This document shows, one piece after another, positions 54,820-63,782 of a stretch of DNA of 64,000 bases. Source of the DNA: an uncultured Lachnospiraceae bacterium (GTDB taxonomy: Bacteria > Bacillota > Clostridia > Lachnospirales > Lachnospiraceae). Both the position numbers and the translations under genes were made by a program. Numbering within the stretch: position 1 is the first letter of the stretch; each line of letters starts with the position of its first letter. Where the stretch lies: contig CANQPM010000011.1 of the NCBI GenBank assembly GCA_947625775.1, positions 54,980-118,979 of the forward strand. Direction: 5' to 3'. Below the pieces are notes generated by a model that was not told the origin of the DNA, ran no database searches, and worked only from the letters and a program-made list of their open reading frames with translations.

Positions 54820-56268
54820 TTACATATTAAAAAATGAATAATTAACTAACGACTTATCCTCATCATGAGTAATAAAAAATTCTATATCAGGCAACAATTC
54901 CTGCCCTTCACGCACCCCCAGCTTATATGCCTGATCTTGATAGTATATATATTCAGTCTCATTATCATATGCCAAGTCACCATGTGACAATATTTTTTGT
55001 TTGGTTACATCATAATATTCAATTTCTTTACCCATAGAATTTTCAAAAATAACAGTGCCTGCAGCCAGCCTTTCTGAAACTATTCCAATATCGCCAAGCA
55101 ACTCTTTTTGGAGACTCGTTAATTCTATGTCTGTATTGACCCTTACAAAAATATTATAATGATTGTCTGCAAGAAGCATTAAATAATTATCAAGTACCGA
55201 TTGGTTTTCCAATTCTTCAAATTTTACCATATTCCATTCATTCAAATATTCGCCCCAGTAATCATACCTTGGATCCCCTCTATGATCCTCTATATCATAA
55301 TTTTCAATAATATATTTTGCTAAACGAGAAGTTAACTTATTTGCGCCTGATACGTTCAAGTGTATTCCTGCCTCATTTACGCCACATTCACTAAACTCAT
55401 TTGGACCTCCTGCATATTCATTTGTACTTTTGTCCGTCTTCAAGTTAAGGTAACTTATATCCTCAGACATATTCCAATATTTGATTCCATATTGTTCTGC
55501 AATGACATAGCACCAATTATATATTTTCTGTGATTCCTCCAAATGGGGATTTGGCGTCTGAATCAATAAAAGCTCAACATTATTTCCTTTTGCAAGCTTC
55601 ACACATTCTTCCAAATAATACATTGAAATTGTATATCTGTCAGTAACTATATTTCTGTCAATCATTCCAAAATCAAATTCCATAGTTCCAATGTCTTGAG
55701 GTCTTACTGTATTAAACATTCTATTTTTTATTTTTTTAAAATCATTTTCGTTTAAATCTGTCCATCGGTTATGATATTTCCTTATGTTAAAAATGACGTT
55801 CTCAGGATTATAAATATGATCTGCTATATTTTCTGCATTAAAATCCAAAGCGCCTTGAATTTTCGTATAATCCAGCGGAAATGCGTCAAAAACTTGATTA
55901 ACCTGTGCCTCATTATTTCCCTGTTCATTCCTTGACAGCAATGACACATCTATTACCAACAGCTTAGGCTTATGGTATTTCAATGTTTCTCTCATTATCC
56001 AATACCAGCATTGCGGTCTGCTTCCGCTTATCGCCGTGTTATAGGAAGCAATACCATAATCGTCCCATAAATTTAAAGGATAAATCTGCCATATAACTCT
56101 GCTTGCTCCTAAAAATTCAACATCTATGTCATCACAAATTTCAAGATAAGTATCATATATTGTATCACTGCTTTTATTTTTCATAACATACGATACTCTT
56201 TGCACAGAACAAAACAATATGCATAAAAATGTAACTGATGAAATAACTCTTTTTACCTTCAATTTCAT
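54820..56268 (-). CDS. membrane-anchored SGNH/DltD-like partner of an MBOAT acyltransferase
   Basis: A 482-residue protein; the ATG at 56268 is chosen as MKLKVKRVISS and lies 3 nt after the MBOAT stop. One N-terminal TM (about 7-23) anchors an extracytoplasmic domain. The first block FLGASRVIWQIYPLNLWDDYGIASYN resembles the GxS block of SGNH proteins that accompany MBOATs, with Ser in GAS. GIHLNVSGANKLT near residue 315 is a candidate for the His block. About 130 C-terminal residues form an extra domain of unknown type. By analogy to DltD/AlgJ it would complete O-acyl transfer outside the cell. Confidence 0.72.
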   Translation of the reverse strand: MKLKVKRVISSVTFLCILFCSVQRVSYVMKNKSSDTIYDTYLEICDDIDVEFLGASRVIWQIYPLNLWDDYGIASYNTAISGSRPQCWYWIMRETLKYHKPKLLVIDVSLLSRNEQGNNEAQVNQVFDAFPLDYTKIQGALDFNAENIADHIYNPENVIFNIRKYHNRWTDLNENDFKKIKNRMFNTVRPQDIGTMEFDFGMIDRNIVTDRYTISMYYLEECVKLAKGNNVELLLIQTPNPHLEESQKIYNWCYVIAEQYGIKYWNMSEDISYLNLKTDKSTNEYAGGPNEFSECGVNEAGIHLNVSGANKLTSRLAKYIIENYDIEDHRGDPRYDYWGEYLNEWNMVKFEELENQSVLDNYLMLLADNHYNIFVRVNTDIELTSLQKELLGDIGIVSERLAAGTVIFENSMGKEIEYYDVTKQKILSHGDLAYDNETEYIYYQDQAYKLGVREGQELLPDIEFFITHDEDKSLVNYSFFNM

Positions 56269-56270
56269 AA

Positions 56271-57806
56271 TCAAAAATTCCCATATATAAACTTAGAAGC
56301 ATCATATCCTGTGCCATACAAACCAAATACCAATATTGATATAATCAAGGATATCCATACAAACCACCTGAAAAATAAGTTTTGCTCAGATATCCATACC
56401 CGAACGCTCTTACCTGTCTTAATCGGTATGAGTCCTATGACTGCCATTACGAATATAGAAATATTCAGTATTCTGAAATCATGAACACTCAATCCCAAAG
56501 TTTCTAACGAACTATCAAAAAATATCCATGGATTAATATTTCCCAGCATATTTTTCCACATATCAAATCCCGCAGAAAGACTTTCTGCCCTAAAAAAAGA
56601 CAATCCAAATGTAAACAGGCAATATGTCCTAATTATTTGAAAAAGCCTCCAGCTAAAAACTTGATCATTTATCCCTAATATTTTTTTAATAGATTTAAAA
56701 ACAGGTTCAAGCGCTTCACTCATTATGATTATCATTCCCATATATATCCCAACGCCAAATATATATTTATATGCACCGCCATGCCACAATCCAATCATAA
56801 ACCATGAAATCATTAACGCGATCCATACAGGAATCTTTTTTCCTGTCTTTTTCCCAAACTTATCCTTACTCCAAGATCCAATCCATTGAAACGGCTCTGA
56901 CTTTAAAACAGGATACAATATATATTCCTTTAACCATACTCCTAAAGTAATATGCCATCTGCGCCAAAATTCAGATAATGTTTTTGCCAAAAACGGTTTA
57001 TCAAAATTTTCAGGCAGATTGATTCCAAACAATTCCGATATGCCCATTATAATGTCAATGCATCCTGAAAAATCAGTATATAATTGAAGCGTAAATGCCA
57101 TAGAAGCAATCAGGATATATAATCCATTATATTCAATATAATTTGAATAAACAGCACTTACATAAATTGATAGCCTTTCACTTATTACAAGCTTCTTAAA
57201 AAATCCCCAGAAAATTCTTTGAAGTCCATAGCAAAACTTGACATAATCAAATTTTTTACCGTTTGTAATTTCTTTATAACTATCATTGTATTTAAGAATC
57301 GGTCCTGATGTCATCGCGGGGAAATAAATACTGTATGCCATAAATTTTAGCGGATTTTTTTCCACTGTAACTGTTTCCCAATAGACTTCACATATATATG
57401 AAATCAGAGTAAGGGAAAAATATGATATTCCCAATGGCGATATTATTTCATATGATTTAAGCCTAAAATCATCAACAACGTGTGCTAATATGGAATTTCC
57501 TATATTAACAAAAAAAATCTGTTCCTTAAAAAAGAACAGCGTGGCGACAATTCCTCCTACTGCACCACAGCAAGCAATTTTCTTCATTACTCGTTTATTG
57601 TGCATTTTCCTTATAACCAATGCCCACAGGTATGCCCATAAAACTATCCCCATTGTTATAATGGCTAATTTATATCCATTTGCATTTATAACAAAAACAA
57701 AACTGGCAATAAATATCACAATCCACCTAAATTTAATAGGCACTATGTAATACAGAATAACAGCAAATGTTACTAATATGTAAAATCCCCAGTCAGATAT
57801 ACTCAT
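56271..57806 (-). CDS. MBOAT family O-acyltransferase
   Basis: A 511-residue polytopic protein of the DltB/AlgI branch. Key features are the GISYFSLTLISYICEVYW segment, YFPAMTSGPILKYND, FWRRWHITLGVWLKEYILYPV and the invariant His in MIGLWHGGAYKYI (about residue 346). It should move an acyl group from a cytoplasmic carrier, here most likely the operon's ACP, to an acceptor across the membrane. It is strongly AT-rich, like the whole operon. Start codon 19 nt after the SDR gene. Confidence 0.92.
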   Translation of the reverse strand: MSISDWGFYILVTFAVILYYIVPIKFRWIVIFIASFVFVINANGYKLAIITMGIVLWAYLWALVIRKMHNKRVMKKIACCGAVGGIVATLFFFKEQIFFVNIGNSILAHVVDDFRLKSYEIISPLGISYFSLTLISYICEVYWETVTVEKNPLKFMAYSIYFPAMTSGPILKYNDSYKEITNGKKFDYVKFCYGLQRIFWGFFKKLVISERLSIYVSAVYSNYIEYNGLYILIASMAFTLQLYTDFSGCIDIIMGISELFGINLPENFDKPFLAKTLSEFWRRWHITLGVWLKEYILYPVLKSEPFQWIGSWSKDKFGKKTGKKIPVWIALMISWFMIGLWHGGAYKYIFGVGIYMGMIIIMSEALEPVFKSIKKILGINDQVFSWRLFQIIRTYCLFTFGLSFFRAESLSAGFDMWKNMLGNINPWIFFDSSLETLGLSVHDFRILNISIFVMAVIGLIPIKTGKSVRVWISEQNLFFRWFVWISLIISILVFGLYGTGYDASKFIYGNF

Positions 57807-57825
57807 ACTTTTTTACACTCCTACT

Positions 57826-58557
57826 TTATAATCCCCCAGTTATTCCAATATTTTGTCCAGTAATGGATGCACTGCTATCTGACATCAGGCAGACAATTAT
57901 TTCTATCACTTCCTCAGGATAAATATTTCTTCCAATAGGACTGTTTTTAGCATTCTGAGCGACAATCAGCTCAGGCAGCTCTTTCAAAAATTTAGTTTCC
58001 ATCATATCTGGAGATACTCCATTTACAGTAATCCCCTTATCTGCATATTCGACAGACAAAGACTTCATCAAACCTAACAACGCATATTTTACTGTAACAT
58101 AGCTGGACTGGTACTTCGCCGGATTATTGATAGTATTGCTAGTGAGCATAAATACAATTCTGCCGTACTTTTCTTTTGACATAACAGGGATAAATGCTTT
58201 TGTAATAAGAGCTATAGAACGGACAGAAATCTGCCAGCCTAAGTCAAAGTTTTCCCAATCATCTTTATGAAACCGCTGGTTATATATTGGAGGTGATGGC
58301 AAATGGACAATATTATTGGGCACTCGTCCATCCTTATTAATGAACGCTGTCATTTTATTCACATCATCCATTGACAGAAAATCTGCTTTTATAGGAATAA
58401 TCTCTGTCTTTCCTGATAGAGATGCTAACATTTTTTCAAATTCGCCATTCATATATCGATAATGCGCATAAATCAAATCGTACTCTGAATATATTCTATT
58501 TATCAGCCGAATCCCAACATCTGACGTTGCGCCTGTCACAAGCAATATTTTATTCAT
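57826..58557 (-). CDS. SDR family oxidoreductase (ketoacyl-reductase-like)
   Basis: A 243-residue classical SDR: TGATSDVGIRL cofactor loop, Ser in MLTSNTINNP and YVTVK catalytic pair (about residue 150-154), and NGVSPDMMETKF. The NNAG block is replaced by NNIVHLPSP, seen in unusual SDRs. In an operon with an ACP and a MaoC protein it probably acts on an acyl-ACP like FabG. Six nt from the MaoC gene. Confidence 0.85.
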   Translation of the reverse strand: MNKILLVTGATSDVGIRLINRIYSEYDLIYAHYRYMNGEFEKMLASLSGKTEIIPIKADFLSMDDVNKMTAFINKDGRVPNNIVHLPSPPIYNQRFHKDDWENFDLGWQISVRSIALITKAFIPVMSKEKYGRIVFMLTSNTINNPAKYQSSYVTVKYALLGLMKSLSVEYADKGITVNGVSPDMMETKFLKELPELIVAQNAKNSPIGRNIYPEEVIEIIVCLMSDSSASITGQNIGITGGL

Positions 58558-58563
58558 AATGAC

Positions 58564-58980
58564 TTACTCCAAAAAACCTACATTAAGTTTTCCTCTGGCT
58601 ACCTTCTTTTCGTTCTGATTTCTTATTTCCACTTTTATCACAGCCTGCTGAACAGACTCATTTAACTCTTTTACGACTCCAGTCACAGTCAATATATCAC
58701 CAACATAAACAGGATGCACAAATTTGATTTCAATCTGCTGTATCAGACAATACTTTCCAGGAAGATATACACCTCCCAGCGTAGAAACCAGCGAGGCAGA
58801 TAACATTCCATAAACTACTCTTCCATAGAAATTATGTTTTAATGCAAAATCCTCATCACAATGAAGCGGATTTATATCCCCTGTCAATTTCATGAAACTA
58901 TCCATATCATCATATGAAACAGTATGCTGGAAACTTTCAGCCATTCCTATTGACAGCTCTGTGAATTTATACGCATTCAT
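58564..58980 (-). CDS. MaoC-like hot-dog hydratase/dehydratase
   Basis: A 138-residue single hot-dog domain. The hydratase signature GDINPLHCDEDFALKHNFYGRVVYGML (about 33-59) has the catalytic Asp and His of (R)-specific enoyl hydratases. The ATG at 58980 shares one base with the ACP stop (TGATG), so translation is coupled. It would add or remove water on an ACP-bound acyl chain. Confidence 0.88.
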   Translation of the reverse strand: MNAYKFTELSIGMAESFQHTVSYDDMDSFMKLTGDINPLHCDEDFALKHNFYGRVVYGMLSASLVSTLGGVYLPGKYCLIQQIEIKFVHPVYVGDILTVTGVVKELNESVQQAVIKVEIRNQNEKKVARGKLNVGFLE

Positions 58981-59222
58981 CAATTTACTCTCTTAATGAT
59001 AGTATCCACCATTTCTCCGACATTCTTAAAATTATTTACTTCACCCATATTGAATTTTATGCCAAACTTTTTCTCAACTGCAACAATCAGATTGATATGT
59101 TCAAGAGAATCCCAATCTTCAATGTCATTCGCCGTTGTATCATCATTTACTTTAATACTGTCGTCATCAAAAACATCACAAAACACTTCGTTTAGTTTAT
59201 TGTAAACTTCTTCTCGTGCCAT
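58980..59222 (-). CDS. dedicated acyl carrier protein
   Basis: An 80-residue ACP starting MAREEVYNKLNEVF after GGAGGATTAG. The phosphopantetheine site is DSLEHINLI (Ser at about residue 39), with the acidic helix II typical of ACPs. It lies 4 nt after the FkbH-like gene and should be its loading partner. It is not next to fab genes, so it is not the housekeeping AcpP. Confidence 0.93.
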   Translation of the reverse strand: MAREEVYNKLNEVFCDVFDDDSIKVNDDTTANDIEDWDSLEHINLIVAVEKKFGIKFNMGEVNNFKNVGEMVDTIIKRVN

Positions 59223-59226
59223 ATTT

Positions 59227-61008
59227 CTAATCCTCCACACTTATTACTTCGTTTTTGTTTACATAATCCTGAGTGATTTCCATCATCCACTCTGTATTGC
59301 CATTCGCATCTTCAAAGGTTTTCGCAAAGCCCTGGATTGCATAAAACTCCTTTACCATGGAATTTTTAGCAGTAGGATAATAATATCCATGAATTTTTGA
59401 AATTCCATTTTCCCTGCAATGTTTTACGAGCATGTCCATCATTGCAAATTCCATATCCCGCTTTAGCACTCTGCAGCTCATAATCCACAAATCAATCTGG
59501 CACTCGTCACCCGCTTTATGTCCTATCACAACAGATACAACCCCGTTATCGCCAAAACGATCCATTAACTTGCCATATAACGTTATATAATCCGAATCCC
59601 CTGCAACTGTTTCTATTTCTGTCTGCGTATATCGCCGTGTCGTCAGATTAAACTGATTGCTTTTATTAGTCAGTTGTGCAATTCTCGCCATATATATTGG
59701 TTCAAACGGCTTAATAACCGCCCTCATTTTCAGCGATAAGAGATAATCTGTATAGTTTTCAAAGCTCTCCCTAAACTCTGCCCGCCTTGCGTTTTCTTTG
59801 TACATATCATTTCGCTTAGCATCATCAGCGGAAATAGATGTTGTCTCAAAGTACCCTCCTCGGTCAATATTTTGAATAAATTGATGAATTTCTCCTATAT
59901 TTGGTGCAATGACATCTTGAATCTGCTCAGTAACAATATGCCGTTCCGCAGGATTATCATCAATAAAAAGCAAGCTTTCTGGCAGCAAATTCAGTTCAGC
60001 AGCAATCTGACGAAAATTGCAATCCTTTGAATTCCAATTTGCCTTAATTACAGCAAAATCATCCTTGTGCAGCTCGCTGTCAGAATGCTCCAGTCCAGCA
60101 ATGGCATTTTCTTCATCATTCTTAGAAGCAATGTTTAATACAATTCCCAGCTGCATATGCTCTTTTATATATCTTTGAAATTCCAAATACGCCTGTCCTT
60201 CCGATTCTTCTGGTCCTAATAATATGTTTTCAGCACCATCATCTCCGATGACACCGCCCCAAAGAGTATTGTCAAGATCAAGCACAAAACCCTTTTTATT
60301 TTTACCAAATATTGACTTGATAATGTTTGCTACATTAAACGCCAAATAGGGAATGGCATTTACGTTTAACGCATATTTATACATATGGTAATAGAAAGGG
60401 TCACTCCACTCCTTTAAGCCATAATCCGCCGAAATGTAATTAATATCACATATATAAAAATTGTCATGTTCTTGGGCATATTTATAAAATTCCATGTTCA
60501 GCCTAGTCAAAAAATTAACTTTGCCATGAATATCCGATGCGTCTTTATTGCCAAGCAGACGGTAAAACGGCATTTCAAAATTATTTTGTATAATCGGGCA
60601 TTTATATTTTTGATGCAGACTGTTCCATATGCTCTCAAACCGTCCAAACTCGGTTTGGATAAGATTATTTATATCTTCTGCTGTGTCATTCATATCTGGA
60701 TACTTTATAATATTCCTATTTGATGTACATACATATATAATATCAGGCTTAAATGTTTCAAGTTTAATATTATCAAACACGGCATCCTGATAATACTGAT
60801 TATATTCGCTCTCGTATAATTCTGGCTTAATTCCATAATTAAGCAAAAACAATTCTAAAATAAGCTTAATATCATTGGTTGTATAACCGCCTAGAATGGC
60901 AATTCTTTTTTCAATATATGATGTTTGATTCTCCAATAATTTCCGTTTTATGCTTTTCTTTTTTGTTATTACATATTCCGAATCAAACGGATATTCTAGT
61001 TCCTTCAT
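59227..61008 (-). CDS. FkbH-like HAD-IIIC phosphatase/acyl-loading protein
   Basis: A full-length 593-residue FkbH-like protein. The N-terminal region (about 1-235) is SGNH-like, starting at AILGGYTTNDIKLILELFLL. The HAD-IIIC domain has FVLDLDNTLWGGVIGDDG (DxDxT nucleophile, about residue 245), IASKND and LFIDDNPAER. The C-terminal acyltransferase-like domain contains TNKSNQFNLTTRRYT. Characterised FkbH proteins place glycerate from 1,3-bisphosphoglycerate on an ACP as glyceryl-ACP. It is first in the operon FkbH-ACP-MaoC-SDR-MBOAT-SGNH. Confidence 0.92.
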   Translation of the reverse strand: MKELEYPFDSEYVITKKKSIKRKLLENQTSYIEKRIAILGGYTTNDIKLILELFLLNYGIKPELYESEYNQYYQDAVFDNIKLETFKPDIIYVCTSNRNIIKYPDMNDTAEDINNLIQTEFGRFESIWNSLHQKYKCPIIQNNFEMPFYRLLGNKDASDIHGKVNFLTRLNMEFYKYAQEHDNFYICDINYISADYGLKEWSDPFYYHMYKYALNVNAIPYLAFNVANIIKSIFGKNKKGFVLDLDNTLWGGVIGDDGAENILLGPEESEGQAYLEFQRYIKEHMQLGIVLNIASKNDEENAIAGLEHSDSELHKDDFAVIKANWNSKDCNFRQIAAELNLLPESLLFIDDNPAERHIVTEQIQDVIAPNIGEIHQFIQNIDRGGYFETTSISADDAKRNDMYKENARRAEFRESFENYTDYLLSLKMRAVIKPFEPIYMARIAQLTNKSNQFNLTTRRYTQTEIETVAGDSDYITLYGKLMDRFGDNGVVSVVIGHKAGDECQIDLWIMSCRVLKRDMEFAMMDMLVKHCRENGISKIHGYYYPTAKNSMVKEFYAIQGFAKTFEDANGNTEWMMEITQDYVNKNEVISVED

Positions 61009-61075
61009 TAATAAATTTACTCCTATAGCCTGTCAAAGCACACACTTACCTTTTTTAATATGATTCCTGTTTTTT

Positions 61076-61104
61076 ATAATATATCTATGGGTATATTTTG
61101 TCAA
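61076..61104 (-). promoter_or_regulatory. promoter of the FkbH-MBOAT operon
   Basis: Minus strand TTGACA (61099-61104), 17-nt spacer, TATTAT (61076-61081), about 68 nt before the FkbH start codon. Confidence 0.78.
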
Positions 61105-61171
61105 TACTAATATACCTATGGTGCATTTGCTTTTTTATAACGCCAAATATAATTATTACTATAGATATATT
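61085..61171. promoter_or_regulatory. triple half-site operator between the acylation operon and the XRE gene
   Basis: CTATGGGTATATT (61085-61097, inside the promoter spacer), its inverted partner AATATACCTATGG (61109-61121, just upstream of -35) and a third copy CTATAGATATATT (61159-61171, downstream of a TATAAT at 61148-61153 facing the XRE gene). The spacing puts both divergent promoters under one DNA-binding protein, most simply the XRE regulator. Confidence 0.7.
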
Positions 61172-61233
61172 TGAATTTATATTGTCTTAATATTTATCGC
61201 ATTCTTTGCAAAATGCACAGGGGGAAGCAAACT

Positions 61234-61584
61234 TTGGCTGACAAATCAATTTTAAAGGAAATCGGACTCCGCATTTCCAAGCAAAGGAAAATTTTAAATC
61301 TGACTCAGGAACAGGTGGCGGAGAATATGAATGTATCAACACAAATGATTTCTAATGTAGAGCTTGGAAAAAAAGCAATTCGCCCAGAAAATTTAATAAA
61401 TTTATGCAATGTACTGGAAGTCACATCAGACTATATTCTGACTGGGAAAAAATCACCTATGGATGTACGTTCCATTACTGACAAACTGCTTCTCTTACCT
61501 GATGAAGACATTAAAATTATCGAAGACTTAATAGATTATATACTTCAAAAAAATGAATGCTTAAAAACTAAAAGTTCAAAATGA
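61234..61584 (+). CDS. XRE family transcriptional regulator
   Basis: A 116-residue regulator; the TTG at 61234 (MADKSILKEIG) is chosen because AGGGGG lies 9 nt upstream, whereas the ATGs at 61171 and 61213 lack a ribosome site. The HTH_3 domain is LRISKQRKILNLTQEQVAENMNVSTQMISNVELGKKAIRPENLINLCNVLEV, followed by a C-terminal helical part. It is divergent from the acylation operon and has matching half-sites at both promoters, so auto- and cross-regulation is likely. Confidence 0.88.
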   Translation: MADKSILKEIGLRISKQRKILNLTQEQVAENMNVSTQMISNVELGKKAIRPENLINLCNVLEVTSDYILTGKKSPMDVRSITDKLLLLPDEDIKIIEDLIDYILQKNECLKTKSSK

Positions 61585-61630
61585 GTTAACATATATATCA
61601 AAGTTTTTTATTGTCGTGGATTAAAAAGGA

Positions 61631-61672
61631 CGCATGAAATCAATTATGTTTACATTAATTTCATGCGCTTTA
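61631..61672 (+). terminator. probable terminator of the XRE gene
   Basis: A 10-bp stem CGCATGAAAT / ATTTCATGCG with a 17-nt loop, followed by CTTTAAT, about 45 nt after the stop codon. Confidence 0.55.
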
Positions 61673-61822
61673 ATCAGGTGTATATGTTATGCTCTTTTAA
61701 TTTACATACTTATTATAGTCAAACACCATGCTTGCGGCATATAGCTGATGGGAAGGTACTTGCTACTTTATTCCGCAAGGCTCTCCTGTTTGCTCTCCCC
61801 CTTCCGTGGCAAGCTCCCTGTA

Positions 61823-61857
61823 CGTGCGCCAGATAAGCGCTGCAGCGCTGGCGCACG
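61823..61857. repeat. GC-rich hairpin in the decayed intergenic region
   Basis: Perfect 10-bp arms CGTGCGCCAG / CTGGCGCACG around a 15-nt centre containing the self-complementary AGCGCTGCAGCGCT. It stands out in an AT-rich surrounding and has no T-run. It may be the remains of a mobile-element end or a REP-like repeat. Confidence 0.6.
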
Positions 61858-61911
61858 CTTCAGCGGGCAGAAGCCTTGTAAACAAATTTTTGGTATTCAA
61901 TGAATTTACAT

Positions 61912-62067
61912 TTAAGACAGAGCGGAAATTTGTTGATGAGTGTCACGCTCCTGCATTGTACCCCCTGCTGCGTTCATGACATTCACGCTACCGTCTTCGT
62001 TGCAGGTGGCAATCATCAGCACTGGCATGGGAAAAATTTCCTCTGTGATATTCAATTTTTTTCTCAT
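61912..62067 (-). pseudogene. 5' fragment of a flavin reductase family gene
   Basis: An ATG at 62067, after AGAGG, opens a 51-residue frame MRKKLNITEEIFPMPVLMIA, then TCNEDGSVNVMNAAGGTMQERDT. This matches the N-terminus of the flavin reductase/DIM6-NTAB family (split-barrel FMN proteins of about 180 residues), then similarity ends abruptly. The rest of the gene is missing from the window. It lies in the otherwise gene-free 61585-62130 interval. Confidence 0.65.
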
Positions 62068-62130
62068 AAACAAGACCTCTTTTCCGTAATTTTTTTTATT
62101 AATAACCCCCTATGCCGCTTTAACGGCTCA

Positions 62131-62628
62131 TTATAATTCAGCTAAAGAAGTTAAAAAATCCATTTCCTCATCAGAAATTTCAAAGTAAAAAGCCAAAAAT
62201 TCCTCTGGAACAGAAAAAGCTTTAATGCTTTCCTCAGACACTGTCATTTTGATAATATTTGTGTCATCATATAATGTAATAGTGAATTTTTCCTCCAGCT
62301 CATCATCGCCAAAACGCGCGACGGGACACTTATATGCAACAAAACGATACTGCTCATTTGCGCCCTTTAAACTCTTTTTTAATTCGCCTTGACGTTCCTC
62401 TATATCTGACGTGTCAAAATTAAGGTGCTGATTATACTGGTACAGCTGCTCCTCATCACTTACCGTTTTTATAAACTCATTGTCCTTTGCTGAAAATATT
62501 CTTATCTCAGCCAGTCCGTCCAAATCCTCAACAGTGTATTTTTCCTCCTGCCGATTTGAACACCCTGCGCATATGTATAGCACAAACAAAAGAATAATGC
62601 CTGTTTTAATACAGCCCTTCTTATTCAT
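62131..62628 (-). CDS. lipoprotein of unknown function
   Basis: A 165-residue protein with a lipoprotein signal (MNKKGCIKTGIILLFVLYICAGC; lipobox ICAGC, mature Cys about residue 23). The mature part is acidic, with GLAEIRIFSAKDNEFIKTVSDEEQL suggesting a small beta domain. I do not recognise a family. It is 41 nt downstream of an XRE membrane regulator gene and probably co-transcribed with it. Confidence 0.72.
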   Translation of the reverse strand: MNKKGCIKTGIILLFVLYICAGCSNRQEEKYTVEDLDGLAEIRIFSAKDNEFIKTVSDEEQLYQYNQHLNFDTSDIEERQGELKKSLKGANEQYRFVAYKCPVARFGDDELEEKFTITLYDDTNIIKMTVSEESIKAFSVPEEFLAFYFEISDEEMDFLTSLAEL

Positions 62629-62669
62629 AGTTTAACCCTCATTTCATCTGATACTTCAAACAAATCCCA

Positions 62670-63596
62670 TCACTTTTCTATAAGCAATTTGCACGTCGTC
62701 ACCAGTAAACAGCAGAACAGAATTATGATAGGCGCATACGGATTCCATGCATTTGTCACTATCCCAATCCAAACAGCCGCGGCTGTGACAGGTAACGCCA
62801 TATATACCCAGCGATACCTTTTCATATTGCCGCTTTGCGGGAAATGCTCAGTGTTTTTTACAACAATGCTGTCAACATGCATAGACATTCCTGCCCATAT
62901 GATAAGCGCTATCCACACTGTATCCGCCGCCCATTCCAAAACCTCACAAACCGTCTGCCCCAGATAGACCGTCAGCGCACCTTGCATTTCAGAGCTCGCC
63001 ATAAGGACAGCTACTCCTGCAATAACTGCAAAAGCGTATTTTTTTCTTCTGCTTTCCCGCTGTTTCTTAAAATCCTCATACACCTTATCGTCAAATATAA
63101 GATGTTCATTTTTGATTTTCTGATACTGTCCAATCTGAAAAAACTGCAGAAGAACAATGGCTATCCCCGCCATCATTGTAAGCCAATAGAGCAAGGACAT
63201 CATTATGCCGTCACTGCCAAAGCAATCAAAAACATTTGACAATATAAAAAGGCTAATTCCTCCCGCAATCCGTCTCACAATCCGTCTGCAATACAGCAAA
63301 TATCCGCCCAGCATCTCTTGGCTAACATAAAATCCGCTTTCAGATTCGCCATTTTCTTCCATCGCCTTTTCCATTAACGCACTCTTTTCCTCGCACTCCT
63401 CATTAAGCAGATAGTCTGTCGATACCCCGAACAGCCTGCTAATCTGCACCAGTTTCCCCACTTCAGGTATTCCCTTGTCATTAACCCACTTCCCCACTGC
63501 CTGCCGCGATACATCAAGCCTCTCCGCCAAATCCTCCTGCGTCATATTATTGCTCTTCAAAAGCGCCTTTAATTTCTGCCCCAGCGTCATTTCCAT
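62670..63596 (-). CDS. XRE regulator fused to a membrane domain
   Basis: A 308-residue protein. Residues 1-65 are an HTH_3 domain (LKSNNMTQEDLAERLDVSRQAVGKWVNDKGIPEVGKLVQISRLFGVSTDYLL). After a Glu-rich linker there are about six hydrophobic segments (about 110-125, 132-155, 190-205, 215-238, 265-282, 286-303). DNA-binding proteins with membrane tails often respond to envelope stress or antimicrobial peptides; here the signal is unknown. GGAGGTGGATGGAAATG gives the start region; ATG at 63596 or the next Met (M3) are both possible. Confidence 0.82.
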   Translation of the reverse strand: MEMTLGQKLKALLKSNNMTQEDLAERLDVSRQAVGKWVNDKGIPEVGKLVQISRLFGVSTDYLLNEECEEKSALMEKAMEENGESESGFYVSQEMLGGYLLYCRRIVRRIAGGISLFILSNVFDCFGSDGIMMSLLYWLTMMAGIAIVLLQFFQIGQYQKIKNEHLIFDDKVYEDFKKQRESRRKKYAFAVIAGVAVLMASSEMQGALTVYLGQTVCEVLEWAADTVWIALIIWAGMSMHVDSIVVKNTEHFPQSGNMKRYRWVYMALPVTAAAVWIGIVTNAWNPYAPIIILFCCLLVTTCKLLIEK

Positions 63597-63782
63597 CCAC
63601 CTCCTGCAGACATTTTATCATCAACCGCCTTCAAAAGACAACAAATCTACAGTTTCGTTTTGTCAACTTTGCGTTTCATACATTTTATAATCTCCAAAAC
63701 ATCAAAAAACACAACTACCCCCATATATCTACCGCAAACTTCTTCCAACCTCAAAAAACCATTCAACCACATCTACACAAAT

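Noticed and set aside
61171..61233. Upstream ATG starts for the XRE regulator
   Set aside because: No ribosome site precedes them, the first overlaps the third operator half-site, and the added residues are hydrophobic and unlike XRE N-termini.
61900..62136. Plus-strand open frame of 78 codons
   Set aside because: It is antisense to the flavin-reductase fragment, whose N-terminus is clearly readable.
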